This document shows, piece after piece, positions 9,793-17,354 of a stretch of 64,000 nt of DNA (position 1 is its first letter; every line of letters begins with the position of its first letter). The stretch comes from Candidatus Hydrogenedentota bacterium (GTDB taxonomy: Bacteria; Hydrogenedentota; Hydrogenedentia; Hydrogenedentales; SLHB01). The position numbers and the translations under genes are program-made. The stretch is from assembly GCA_013359265.1 (NCBI GenBank), contig JABWCD010000004.1, positions 124,001 to 188,000 on the forward strand, written 5' to 3'. The notes beneath the pieces were generated by a model. The model was not told the origin of the DNA. It did no database searches and worked only from the letters and a program-made list of their open reading frames with translations.

Positions 9793-11079
9793 GTGGCCAC
9801 AGGAACAATGCTAGCGGGTCCGCACAAGAACCCCGCTTCGCCAAGACGGTCCCCGCTTACGGCGACGGACATCGCGCGGATTCGCGACGACTTTCCCGTG
9901 TTGCACGTGCGGCGCGGGGGGAAGGACCTCGTCTATCTCGACAATGCCGCGACGAGCCAAAAGCCCCGTGTAGTGATCGACACCGAGCGCCACTACTACG
10001 AAGCGCAGAACGCCAATGTGCATCGCGGCATGCATTACCTCAGCGAAATCGCCACCAGCGCGTACGAGGAGGCGCGCAAGAAAGTCCAGCGCTTCCTTGG
10101 CGTGAAACTGAGCTGTGAGGTGATATTCACTCGCGGCACCACGGAAGGCATCAACCTCGTCGCGCAGACCTTCGGCCGCCAGAACATCGGCGAAGGCGAC
10201 GAGATAATCATCTCCACGATGGAACACCACTCGAACATCGTACCGTGGCAAATGCTCTGCGAGGAGAAAGGCGCGAAGCTGCGCGTGGCCCCCATCAACG
10301 ATCGCGGCGAGTTGCTCATGGAAGAGTTTGAAAAACTCTTCACGCCGCGGACGAAATTGGTCAGCATCGTCTACATATCGAACGCCCTCGGAACGATAAA
10401 TCCCATCCGCGAGATCATCGAGATCGCGCACAGGCACGGCGTGCCCGCCCTTGTCGACGCCGCGCAGGCTGCACCGCATCTGCCAATCGACTTCCAGGAA
10501 CTTAATTGTGATTTCTTCGTATGTTCGGGGCACAAAATGTTCGGCCCAACGGGCATCGGCGTGTTGTGCGGTCGCGCCGAACTCTTGAATCGCATGCCCC
10601 CGTTCATGGGCGGCGGCGACATGATTCTGTCCGTGACATTCGAAAAGACGACATATAACGGTCTGCCGTACAAGTTTGAAGCCGGCACACCCAATATCGC
10701 GGGAGTGATCGGTCTTGGTGCGGCTGTGGATTATATCGAGTCTATCGGCATGGATCGCATTGCCGCATACGAACACGATCTCACGCAGTACGGCACGCAA
10801 CTCCTGCAATCGATCGACGGCGTACGTCTCATAGGTACCGCGAAGGAGAAGGCCGGTGCTCTGTCCTTCATCATGGACTCGGCGCACGCCCACGACATCG
10901 GCCAGATTCTGAGCGAACAGGGCGTTGCCATACGCGCGGGCCACCACTGCGCGCAACCGGTCATGCAACGATTTGGCGTTCCCGCAACGGCGCGCGCGTC
11001 GCTGGCGTTTTATAACACGAAAGAAGACCTCGACGCGCTCGGCGCCGCCATCAAGAAGGTCAAAGAGGTCTTCGACTAA
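9793..11079 (+). CDS. sufS: Cysteine desulfurase SufS
   Basis: 428 residues, a PLP enzyme that takes sulfur from cysteine as a persulfide for cluster building. The PLP lysine lies in CSGHKMFGPTG and the catalytic cysteine in RAGHHCAQP, the class II (SufS) context. The start is either GTG 9793 (GAGG ten bases upstream) or ATG 9808 (AGGA five bases upstream); the first 25 residues are variable and outside the fold, so this does not affect the call. It pairs with the sufU that follows immediately. Confidence 0.95.
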   Translation: MATGTMLAGPHKNPASPRRSPLTATDIARIRDDFPVLHVRRGGKDLVYLDNAATSQKPRVVIDTERHYYEAQNANVHRGMHYLSEIATSAYEEARKKVQRFLGVKLSCEVIFTRGTTEGINLVAQTFGRQNIGEGDEIIISTMEHHSNIVPWQMLCEEKGAKLRVAPINDRGELLMEEFEKLFTPRTKLVSIVYISNALGTINPIREIIEIAHRHGVPALVDAAQAAPHLPIDFQELNCDFFVCSGHKMFGPTGIGVLCGRAELLNRMPPFMGGGDMILSVTFEKTTYNGLPYKFEAGTPNIAGVIGLGAAVDYIESIGMDRIAAYEHDLTQYGTQLLQSIDGVRLIGTAKEKAGALSFIMDSAHAHDIGQILSEQGVAIRAGHHCAQPVMQRFGVPATARASLAFYNTKEDLDALGAAIKKVKEVFD

Positions 11080-11532
11080 ATGGCAGGCAACCGCGCCCTC
11101 TACGAACAGGTCATCCTCGAACACAACAAGAAGCCGCGTAACTTTCGTGAAATGCCCGATGCGACGCGAAAGCTGGAAGGCTTCAACCCGCTTTGTGGCG
11201 ACCATTTCACGCTCTATCTGAAGCTGAGCGGCGATGTCATCGACGATGTGAGCTTCAGCGGTGCGGGCTGCGCAATCTCCAAGTCGTCAGCCTCCGTCAT
11301 GACGACACTCGTCAAAGGAAAGACCGTCAAGGAGGCGGAAGCGCTGTTCGCTGCGTTCCACAAAATGGTCACGTCTCCGCCGGACGCGCCGGTCGACGAA
11401 GAGAAGGCCGGCCGGCTCGCCGTGTTCGCGGGCGTGCGCGAGTTTCCGGTGCGCATCAAATGCGCCACGCTTGCCTGGCACACGCTCCTTTCCGCGCTTG
11501 ACGGAAAGAGCGACGTCGTCAGCACGGAATAA
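11080..11532 (+). CDS. sufU: Sulfur-transfer protein SufU
   Basis: 150 residues. SufU accepts persulfide sulfur from SufS through a zinc-bound cysteine, as in Firmicutes. The three conserved cysteines are visible in NPLCGD, GAGCAISKSSASVM and RIKCATLAW. The ATG abuts the sufS stop. Presence of sufU instead of sufE puts this in the SufS-SufU type of system; it also contains the 18-21-residue insertion that separates SufU from IscU. Confidence 0.93.
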   Translation: MAGNRALYEQVILEHNKKPRNFREMPDATRKLEGFNPLCGDHFTLYLKLSGDVIDDVSFSGAGCAISKSSASVMTTLVKGKTVKEAEALFAAFHKMVTSPPDAPVDEEKAGRLAVFAGVREFPVRIKCATLAWHTLLSALDGKSDVVSTE

Positions 11533-11561
11533 TCCGCAATCGGCCGCACAACAGACGCACG

Positions 11562-12020
11562 ATGCCTGTCGACTTCAGCAGACTCGCGCCGGACTCCCCG
11601 GCCATCGACGCCGTAGTCTACTTGATGGGGCGGCTTTACGAGCACGATTCCATTCCGTACGACGAACGCGCCGCGCGAACCGCTCTCGAAGGACTTCTCG
11701 CAGACGAGCGCCACGGCGCTGCGTGGATCATGGAAGACGGCGGCACGCCGATGGGATACGCCGTCGTGACTTTTGGGTACAGCTTGGAGTTTCGCGGCGT
11801 CGACGCGTTTCTGGACGAACTCTATATCGAAGAATCGCATCGCGGCCAGGGGATTGCCCGCCGCGCCATTGAGTTGGCGGAGGAGTTCTGCGCCAATCAC
11901 GGTGTCCGGGCGCTGCACCTGGAAGTCGAGCGTGGCAACACCGGCGCGCAGGCCGTCTATCGCAAACTCGGCTTTTCCGACCACGACCGCTATTTGCTGA
12001 CGAAATGGATTTCCCGTTAA
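11562..12020 (+). CDS. GNAT-family N-acetyltransferase
   Basis: 152 residues with a single GNAT domain. The acetyl-CoA pyrophosphate-binding motif appears as ESHRGQGIARRAIELAEE, followed by LHLEVERGNTGAQAVYRKLGF, the typical C-terminal part. The acceptor is unknown. It lies 29 bases after sufU on the same strand, so it is likely read with the suf genes, but nothing in the sequence ties it to cluster assembly. Confidence 0.88.
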   Translation: MPVDFSRLAPDSPAIDAVVYLMGRLYEHDSIPYDERAARTALEGLLADERHGAAWIMEDGGTPMGYAVVTFGYSLEFRGVDAFLDELYIEESHRGQGIARRAIELAEEFCANHGVRALHLEVERGNTGAQAVYRKLGFSDHDRYLLTKWISR

Positions 12021-12057
12021 AATAGTACAAGGAGCCGTGAATCTGCACGGCCGTACG

Positions 12058-12075
12058 CGCGTCCAAATGGACGCG
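12058..12075 (+). promoter_or_regulatory. Hairpin in the nadA leader
   Basis: CGCGTCC-AAAT-GGACGCG is a perfect 7-pair stem ending 16 bases before the nadA ATG, with AAAGG just after it. It could modulate access to the ribosome site. I cannot match it to a named riboswitch. Confidence 0.35.
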
Positions 12076-12091
12076 AAAGGCGACACATAAA

Positions 12092-13156
12092 ATGCCAGGC
12101 GCGTTAACCATACAACAGGCCCCGAGCCGCGACGAGACCCTCGAGCGCATGCGCACAAAGCTCTCGGCCATCGTACCGGACGTCGAACTGCAGGTGAAGG
12201 CCGACTATGCGTACCGGATCAACCTGCTCAAGCGCGAGATGAACGCGGTCATTCTCGGTCATAACTACATGGAACCGGCGCTGTTTCACTCCGTGCCGGA
12301 TTACGTCGGCGATTCGCTCGAACTCTCGCGTATCTCGGCGGAAACGGACGCGGACATCATCGTGTTTTGCGGCGTGCAGTTCATGGCGGAGACGGCAAAA
12401 ATCCTCAATCCCGAGAAGACTGTCCTGATACCATCCCAAAAGGCGGGGTGCTCGCTCGCGGCGGGTATTACGGTCGAAGACGTACGTACCTTGCGCGCGC
12501 AATATCCCGGCGCTGTCGTCGTCAGCTATGTGAACACCTACGCCGACGTGAAGGCGGAATCCGACTACTGCTGTACGTCCGGCAATGCCGCGGGCGTTGT
12601 GCGCCACCTTCTGGAAAAGGGCCACAAGCACATCGTCTTCCTTCCGGACGAATACCTCGCGCATAACACGGCGCGAGAATCGGGTCTGCCGTTCGTTCTG
12701 GCGAGTATCGAGGGACCGCGCCCGCTTCCAGAGAAGGCCATCATCGGCTGGCACGCGCGCTGCGAAGTCCACGAATTGTTCACTGTCGACGACGTCGACA
12801 CGGTGCGTTCCCAATTTCCCGACGTGGTCATCATCGCCCACCCGGAGGTTAGCCCGGAAGTCCTCGCTAAGTGCGACGCCTCGGGCAGCACCAAGCAGAT
12901 GGTGGAATATGTCCGCAAAACGAAAGCGGACCGATACCTCCTGCTGACCGAATGCAGCATGGGCGATAACATCGCCGCCGAGAACCCCGAGAAGGAAATG
13001 CTGCGCCTGTGCAGCCACCGCTGTCCGCACATGGCACAAATCACGCTCGAGGATACATTGGCCTCGCTGGAAAGAATTCAGTACAAGATCGAACTGCCCG
13101 CAAACATAATTCGCGACGCGCGCCTGCCAATCGACCGGATGCTCGAAATCCGTTAG
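12092..13156 (+). CDS. nadA: Quinolinate synthase
   Basis: 354 residues. NadA condenses iminoaspartate with dihydroxyacetone phosphate to quinolinate, the first stage of de novo NAD synthesis, and needs an oxygen-sensitive 4Fe-4S cluster. Family phrases include AVILGHNYMEP, SQKAGCSLA and VSYVNTYADVKAESDYCCTS; candidate cluster cysteines lie in YCCTSGN, LTECSMGDN and LCSHRCPHM. Its place directly behind the suf genes fits its dependence on cluster supply. nadB and nadC are not in the window. Confidence 0.95.
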   Translation: MPGALTIQQAPSRDETLERMRTKLSAIVPDVELQVKADYAYRINLLKREMNAVILGHNYMEPALFHSVPDYVGDSLELSRISAETDADIIVFCGVQFMAETAKILNPEKTVLIPSQKAGCSLAAGITVEDVRTLRAQYPGAVVVSYVNTYADVKAESDYCCTSGNAAGVVRHLLEKGHKHIVFLPDEYLAHNTARESGLPFVLASIEGPRPLPEKAIIGWHARCEVHELFTVDDVDTVRSQFPDVVIIAHPEVSPEVLAKCDASGSTKQMVEYVRKTKADRYLLLTECSMGDNIAAENPEKEMLRLCSHRCPHMAQITLEDTLASLERIQYKIELPANIIRDARLPIDRMLEIR

Positions 13157-13284
13157 AGCGCGGCCTTCCGGCTACGGGCACCTCCGGCGCGCAACGATTC
13201 CGCGGCGCTCTGCCGCCTACACGAAATATGCTATGCTTGGCTTGTGTTTACCATAAGTAAGCGCCGAGAGTCGGAGAGACTGCC

Positions 13285-13770
13285 ATGCTTTATTACAAAA
13301 TTAGCCAACCTGTCCCCGGGAAGGGCGATGCCTGGGTGTATTACGAGTGCGACGATACGTTCGCCATCCAGCGCCAGATGACCGTCATACCGGCCACGGG
13401 CGAGGTAGACTGTGTCCCGAACCCGCTCGTCAAGAAGATGACGAATATGGCGTATATGACCAAATCCTCGGAGGAGGAATTTCTGGGCCATTGGTCCGAC
13501 GACCACATAAAAGAGGTTGCCGAATTCGAGCACAACGGCGAGCATGGCGTGTCCTATTTCAGTCTCGACATGACCATCGGTGAGGCGATGTCGATTCACC
13601 CGCGCGTCGCGGAGGTGTTCGCCGCGTTTCATCTCGGTGGCTGTTCGCACTGCGGAATCAACCAGTACGAAACCATAGGCCAGGTCTGCGCGGGCTACGG
13701 CGTCGACGCGGACATGCTTATCGAAGTGCTTGAAGGCCTCATGAAACCGGCCGAACCGGCGAAGGCGTAG
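13285..13770 (+). CDS. DUF1858-domain protein in the suf region
   Basis: 161 residues. The C-terminal 60 residues match the DUF1858 pattern: MTIGEAMSIHPRVAEVF, then GGCSHCG with a CxxC pair, then QVCAGYGVDADMLIEVLE. DUF1858 is a small helical, probably redox-active domain found with hybrid-cluster and NifU-like proteins. The first 95 residues (MLYYKISQPVPGKGDAWVYY onwards) match nothing I recognise. GGAG stands about seven bases before the ATG. Next comes an IscA-type gene after 17 bases, so a role in cluster handling is a reasonable inference. Confidence 0.7.
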   Translation: MLYYKISQPVPGKGDAWVYYECDDTFAIQRQMTVIPATGEVDCVPNPLVKKMTNMAYMTKSSEEEFLGHWSDDHIKEVAEFEHNGEHGVSYFSLDMTIGEAMSIHPRVAEVFAAFHLGGCSHCGINQYETIGQVCAGYGVDADMLIEVLEGLMKPAEPAKA

Positions 13771-13787
13771 GAGTCGAACAAAGCAGT

Positions 13788-14144
13788 ATGACCACCGATA
13801 CGGCAACCGCACCCTCCAAACCGCTTGTCAGCGCGACCGAAGGTGCCATCCGGGAACTGAAACGCCTGTTGGAGCGAGAATCTCCGGAAGTAAATGGCGT
13901 GCGCCTCGCCGTAAAAGGCGGCGGATGCTCCGGCCTTTCGTATGTGCTCGATTTCGGGCAACAGCGTGAGGGCGACAACGTCGTCGAACAAGATGGCGTA
14001 CGCTTCCTGATGGACCGCAAGTCTTCGATCTACCTGAAAGGCATTGTGCTCGACTACAAGGAAGGTCTGAACAGCAAGGGCTTCGTCTTCCAAAATCCTA
14101 ACGCCACCAGCACCTGCGGCTGCGGCGAATCGTTCAGCGTCTAG
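13788..14144 (+). CDS. HesB/IscA-type iron-sulfur carrier
   Basis: 118 residues. The three invariant cysteines of A-type carriers are present: GGGCSGLSY and the C-terminal TCGCGESF. Such proteins accept clusters from the Suf scaffold and deliver them to target enzymes. The subtype (SufA, ErpA, IscA) cannot be settled by eye, although IYLKGIVLDYKEGLNSKGF is shared by all. It is probably co-transcribed with the DUF1858 gene. Confidence 0.92.
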   Translation: MTTDTATAPSKPLVSATEGAIRELKRLLERESPEVNGVRLAVKGGGCSGLSYVLDFGQQREGDNVVEQDGVRFLMDRKSSIYLKGIVLDYKEGLNSKGFVFQNPNATSTCGCGESFSV

Positions 14145-14170
14145 CACGATACGGGGCGGGGCTAAAGCAA

Positions 14171-14629
14171 GTGGCGCTCGCAAAACTCACTCGCGAAAAC
14201 CTTCACCTTTTTAATGACCGTATTTCCAGGCTGACCTCGGACACTCAACCGGCGTGGGGCGGCCTTTCGGCGACCCGCATGCTGATCCACCTGCGCACGG
14301 TCATTGAAATGTCGCTCGAGGAACGGGCCTTTCAAGATCGTAGCACGTGGTTTTCGCGAAACATCGTGCGCTATCTCGTGTTTCACGTAATGCCGTCCTG
14401 GCCAAAAGGCAAGATCAAGGTGCCCGCCGAATTCACGCCCGAGCCGCAGGATGGGTTTGAAGGCGAGCGCGCGAAATTATTTGCGGCCTTCAACCGCTTT
14501 GTCGATGCTGCCGCTGCGCAGCCCAACCGAAAAACGCCGCACGCGATGTTCGGGAATCTGACGCTCGACTACTGGACCTACATGCACGCTCGGCATTTCG
14601 AACACCACTTCCAACAGTTCGGAATCTGA
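14171..14629 (+). CDS. DUF1569/DinB-like protein
   Basis: 152 residues, likely a four-helix DinB-like fold. WGGLSATRMLIHLRTVIEM near the start and the C-terminal YMHARHFEHHFQQFG contribute the histidines that bind a metal in this superfamily (PF07606-like). Function is unknown; relatives are often called small-thiol transferases or stress proteins. The start is GTG at 14171, 26 bases after the IscA-type gene. Confidence 0.65.
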   Translation: MALAKLTRENLHLFNDRISRLTSDTQPAWGGLSATRMLIHLRTVIEMSLEERAFQDRSTWFSRNIVRYLVFHVMPSWPKGKIKVPAEFTPEPQDGFEGERAKLFAAFNRFVDAAAAQPNRKTPHAMFGNLTLDYWTYMHARHFEHHFQQFGI

Positions 14630-14644
14630 ACTTGAGAAAAAAGC

Positions 14645-14675
14645 GAGGCGCCGGAACGCACAGTCCCAGCGCCTC
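14645..14675. terminator. Weak hairpin between convergent genes
   Basis: GAGGCGC pairs with GCGCCTC over a 17-base loop, between the DUF1569 gene (plus) and the lipoprotein gene ending at 14693 (minus). No T-run follows on either strand. Confidence 0.3.
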
Positions 14676-14692
14676 AGAATGCAGAGCCGTAC

Positions 14693-14818
14693 CTACTTCG
14701 TTTCCGATTGAACGACCGTCGACTTCTCGGCGAACCCTGTGCGCGGGCAACCGCTAGAAGAAACCGCCACTGCGGCGACCGCAAGAAACAATGCAACCAC
14801 TCGAATTGTCAGACGCAT
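14693..14818 (-). CDS. 41-residue lipoprotein, first of two paralogues
   Basis: A complete small gene: MRLTIR, a hydrophobic stretch, then a lipobox ending SSSGC at residue 24, with a 17-residue mature tail GCPRTGFAEKSTVVQSETK minus its glycine. The ribosome site AAGGAG is seven bases before the ATG, which is strong evidence that this short frame is translated. The product should be lipid-anchored with little mature sequence. A sister gene of the same design is at 15012-15143; both have GCPR at the anchor cysteine. I recognise no function, and an entericidin-like role would be speculation. Confidence 0.65.
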   Translation of the reverse strand: MRLTIRVVALFLAVAAVAVSSSGCPRTGFAEKSTVVQSETK

Positions 14819-15011
14819 CCGAACTCTCCTTCGTTGTTGTATGTGGACCTGCCGACGAACTGCGCAGGCAAGACCGGTGGCTGTCACGGGGGCCACGCTA
14901 CGTTGCTGCAGAAGTCTCAAGCGAGCCTGAAACGAATCGAGACGCGCCGCATGCGCAACCGCACGTTTCCCGTCTGAATTCCGTTCACCGCCCCGCGACT
15001 TGTATGGACTA

Positions 15012-15143
15012 TTACTGCGCTTGAACGATCGCCGGTGTCTCAGCGGCCGGAAGTACAAGGGTCCGGCGCGGGCACCCCGTGACCGAAAGGACCGTCACGG
15101 TAAGAATCGCCGCCAACACGCCGACGCGCAATGCCTTCAACAT
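15012..15143 (-). CDS. 43-residue lipoprotein, second paralogue
   Basis: Begins MLKALRVGVL, has a signal-like hydrophobic core and a lipobox SVTGC with the cysteine at residue 24, then the mature tail CPRRTLVLPAAETPAIVQAQ. GGGAG precedes the ATG by about six bases. Residue spacing, the RV...L...V core and the GCPR motif match the gene at 14693-14818, indicating duplication. The 193 bases between the two hold no other gene. Confidence 0.65.
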   Translation of the reverse strand: MLKALRVGVLAAILTVTVLSVTGCPRRTLVLPAAETPAIVQAQ

Positions 15144-15246
15144 ATAATTCTCCCTTCACTTGCCAGTTGTCTTGAAATACACCACGACAGCCTACGCACG
15201 AATAATAACACCGAACCCCCTTTGTGTCACGGGGCGTGCGAGCTAC

Positions 15247-15274
15247 TTGCGAAACGCTCCGTCTTCCGTATAAT
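15247..15274 (+). promoter_or_regulatory. Sigma-70 promoter for the MBL-fold/SDR pair
   Basis: TTGCGA (15247-15252, 4 of 6), 16 bases, then a perfect TATAAT (15269-15274). GGGAG follows and the ATG is at 15296. Confidence 0.6.
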
Positions 15275-15295
15275 TACCGGTAGGGAGATTCCCCG

Positions 15296-16384
15296 ATGGC
15301 GGTTGTTCACACGGGCTACGACGATCCGGTCATTCAGGCGTGCACGCACTTCGACGGCGCGCGAGACCACGCCGCGCCCCAAGATCGTCTCCAGGCCATC
15401 GTCGAGGCGTGCAAGCCGTTCCGGGAAGAATTGCTCGCCGCCGATCCGGTGCCTTACTACCAATCCTTCGACTTGGTGCGCGCTCCGTACCCACGCCGTT
15501 ACGCCCTGAAGGACGCTTGCACCGTGCCAATCCCTTACGTCCACATCCTGAATCGCGTGTTCGTCGTACAGTTCCAAAGCGTCGATGGCCTGAAGACGAT
15601 GCTCGTGTCTCCATCGGATTACCGCCGCAACGCCGAAACCCCGTTCTTTAAGAACTTGACCCTCAGCTTCGGATCGCTGCGCGCGCAGCTCGAACCGCTC
15701 ATGGCGCCGGAGATTGGCACGGTAGAAACATGGCTGGCGCAGGTCGGGATTCGCCCCGAACAAGTCGATTACATCACGTACGACCATCTGCATACGCAGG
15801 ACGTCCGCCGCTGGCTGGGCACGGCTGACACGCCCGCCTATTTCCCGAACGCCAAGCTCTTGGTCATGAGGCAGGAATGGGAATCGACGAAGGCGCTGTT
15901 GCCACCGCAAAAACTGTGGTACTGCCCCGACGGCATTGCGGGCGTGCCGGAAGAGAAAATCGTGCTGCTCGACGGCGACATCGTACTTGGCAAGGGTGTA
16001 GCGCTCGTGCAGACCCCCGGGCACACGGAGGGCAACCACTCGATTGTCGTCCGTACTCCCGAGGGACTGTTCGTAACTAGCGAGAATGGTGTCGGGGCCG
16101 ACTCGTACGCGCCAATGAAGTCGCGTATTCCGGGCCTGCGCAAGTACGCGCAGACAACCGGCATCGATGTAATTCTCAACAGCAATACCCTCGAGCGCGG
16201 GCTGGACCAATATATCTCCATGATTCAGGAGCGCGAGATCGCGGGCACGTCGCAGCGCAATCCCGATTTCTACAACGTCGTCAATTCGTCCGAACTTACC
16301 GCCTATTGGATGTTCCCGGGAATCGTTCCCACATTCACGTTTGGGCCGGTGAAGTTTGGCGCACCGCAGGGAGCAGGGGCATGA
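15296..16384 (+). CDS. MBL-fold metallohydrolase-like protein
   Basis: 362 residues. The metallo-beta-lactamase fold is suggested by DYITYDHLHTQDVRRWLG, where HLHTQD stands in for the usual HxHxDH, and by LVQTPGHTEGNHSIVV, which supplies the next metal histidine. The late phrase FVTSENGVGADSY matches the region of the bridging Asp. The Q for D/H change in the first motif leaves metal content uncertain. Substrate is unknown. Its stop overlaps the start of the following SDR gene (ATGA), so the two are translated together. Confidence 0.75.
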   Translation: MAVVHTGYDDPVIQACTHFDGARDHAAPQDRLQAIVEACKPFREELLAADPVPYYQSFDLVRAPYPRRYALKDACTVPIPYVHILNRVFVVQFQSVDGLKTMLVSPSDYRRNAETPFFKNLTLSFGSLRAQLEPLMAPEIGTVETWLAQVGIRPEQVDYITYDHLHTQDVRRWLGTADTPAYFPNAKLLVMRQEWESTKALLPPQKLWYCPDGIAGVPEEKIVLLDGDIVLGKGVALVQTPGHTEGNHSIVVRTPEGLFVTSENGVGADSYAPMKSRIPGLRKYAQTTGIDVILNSNTLERGLDQYISMIQEREIAGTSQRNPDFYNVVNSSELTAYWMFPGIVPTFTFGPVKFGAPQGAGA

Positions 16385-17238
16385 ATACGGGCAACGCGAA
16401 ATCCTATTTCATCACCGGTTGCGCGAGCGGCATCGCACAACACGTCACGGACCGCCTCGTCAAACAAGGCGCGCGCGTTTACGCCACGGACGTCAACATG
16501 GAGGCGCTCGCCCGCCACGCGAACGAAGCGGCGTGGCCGGAAGACCGCGTCAAACTCGATACGCTTGACGTACGCAAACTCGAGGCGTGGGAGGAAGTCT
16601 TTGCGCGCGCCGCCTCCGCGTTCGGCACGATTGACGTCTGCATGAACATCGCCGGTGTGATGGTCGGCGGCTGGATTCAAGACCAACCGGCCAAAGAAAT
16701 CGACATGCAGATCGACGTAAACCTGAAAGGTGTTATCTGGGGCACCCAGGTCGCCGCGCGCCACATGGTTCCGCTAAAGCGCGGGCACATCGTCAATATC
16801 GCGTCGCTCGCGGGAATCGCGCCAATCCCGGGAATCGCCGTCTACGTGGCGTCCAAACACGGCGTGCGCGGGTTCACCCTCGCCATTGCAAACGAATTGC
16901 GGCAATACGGTATCGACACGACCGTGGTCTGTCCCGATGCGATCCGCACGCCGCTCGTCGAACAATGCGCGCGAATCGACGCCGGTGCAATGGTGTTTTC
17001 CGGGCCGCGCCTGCTTTCGCTAAATGAAATTGGCGACGTCATTATGACGCGCGTGCTGCAAAACAGAGAACTCGAAGTTGCCGTGCCGTGGAGCCGTGCG
17101 TGGCTTTCGCGCATCTCCGCGATGTTCCCCGGTTTGGGCGGGAATATCCTCCCAGGCCTTATCAAGAAAGGGAAGCAACACCAGGTCGAACACCTCCACG
17201 GCGGGGAAGGTTCGAAGAGCCCTGCCGAGCAACATTAG
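16381..17238 (+). CDS. Short-chain dehydrogenase/reductase
   Basis: 285 residues, classical SDR. The cofactor motif is TGCASGIAQ (a variant of TGxxxGIG) near residue 13, NIAG follows at about residue 88, and the catalytic YVASK is near residue 157 with the preceding serine in NIASLAG. The ATG overlaps the stop of the MBL-fold gene, and AGGGAG lies upstream, so I rejected the longer frame beginning at 16306. The substrate is not known; coupling to a hydrolase suggests a shared catabolic step. Confidence 0.9.
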   Translation: MNTGNAKSYFITGCASGIAQHVTDRLVKQGARVYATDVNMEALARHANEAAWPEDRVKLDTLDVRKLEAWEEVFARAASAFGTIDVCMNIAGVMVGGWIQDQPAKEIDMQIDVNLKGVIWGTQVAARHMVPLKRGHIVNIASLAGIAPIPGIAVYVASKHGVRGFTLAIANELRQYGIDTTVVCPDAIRTPLVEQCARIDAGAMVFSGPRLLSLNEIGDVIMTRVLQNRELEVAVPWSRAWLSRISAMFPGLGGNILPGLIKKGKQHQVEHLHGGEGSKSPAEQH

Positions 17239-17354
17239 CACGTCGCATTCCCGCATCTCGCATAGCATTGGTTTTCCCGGGCGAAGTCGCAAAGCAGCCT
17301 CGCCCTCTGCTATAACCTGCCTTTCCCAACTGCCTTAAGGAGTACGCCGTTTCT

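Noticed and set aside
9811-11205. 464-codon minus-strand frame opposite sufS
   Set aside because: Same reason; no domain and no ribosome site.
12021-12091. NAD+ riboswitch before nadA
   Set aside because: A single 7-pair hairpin is present, but I could not match the conserved bases of the known nadA-type motif.
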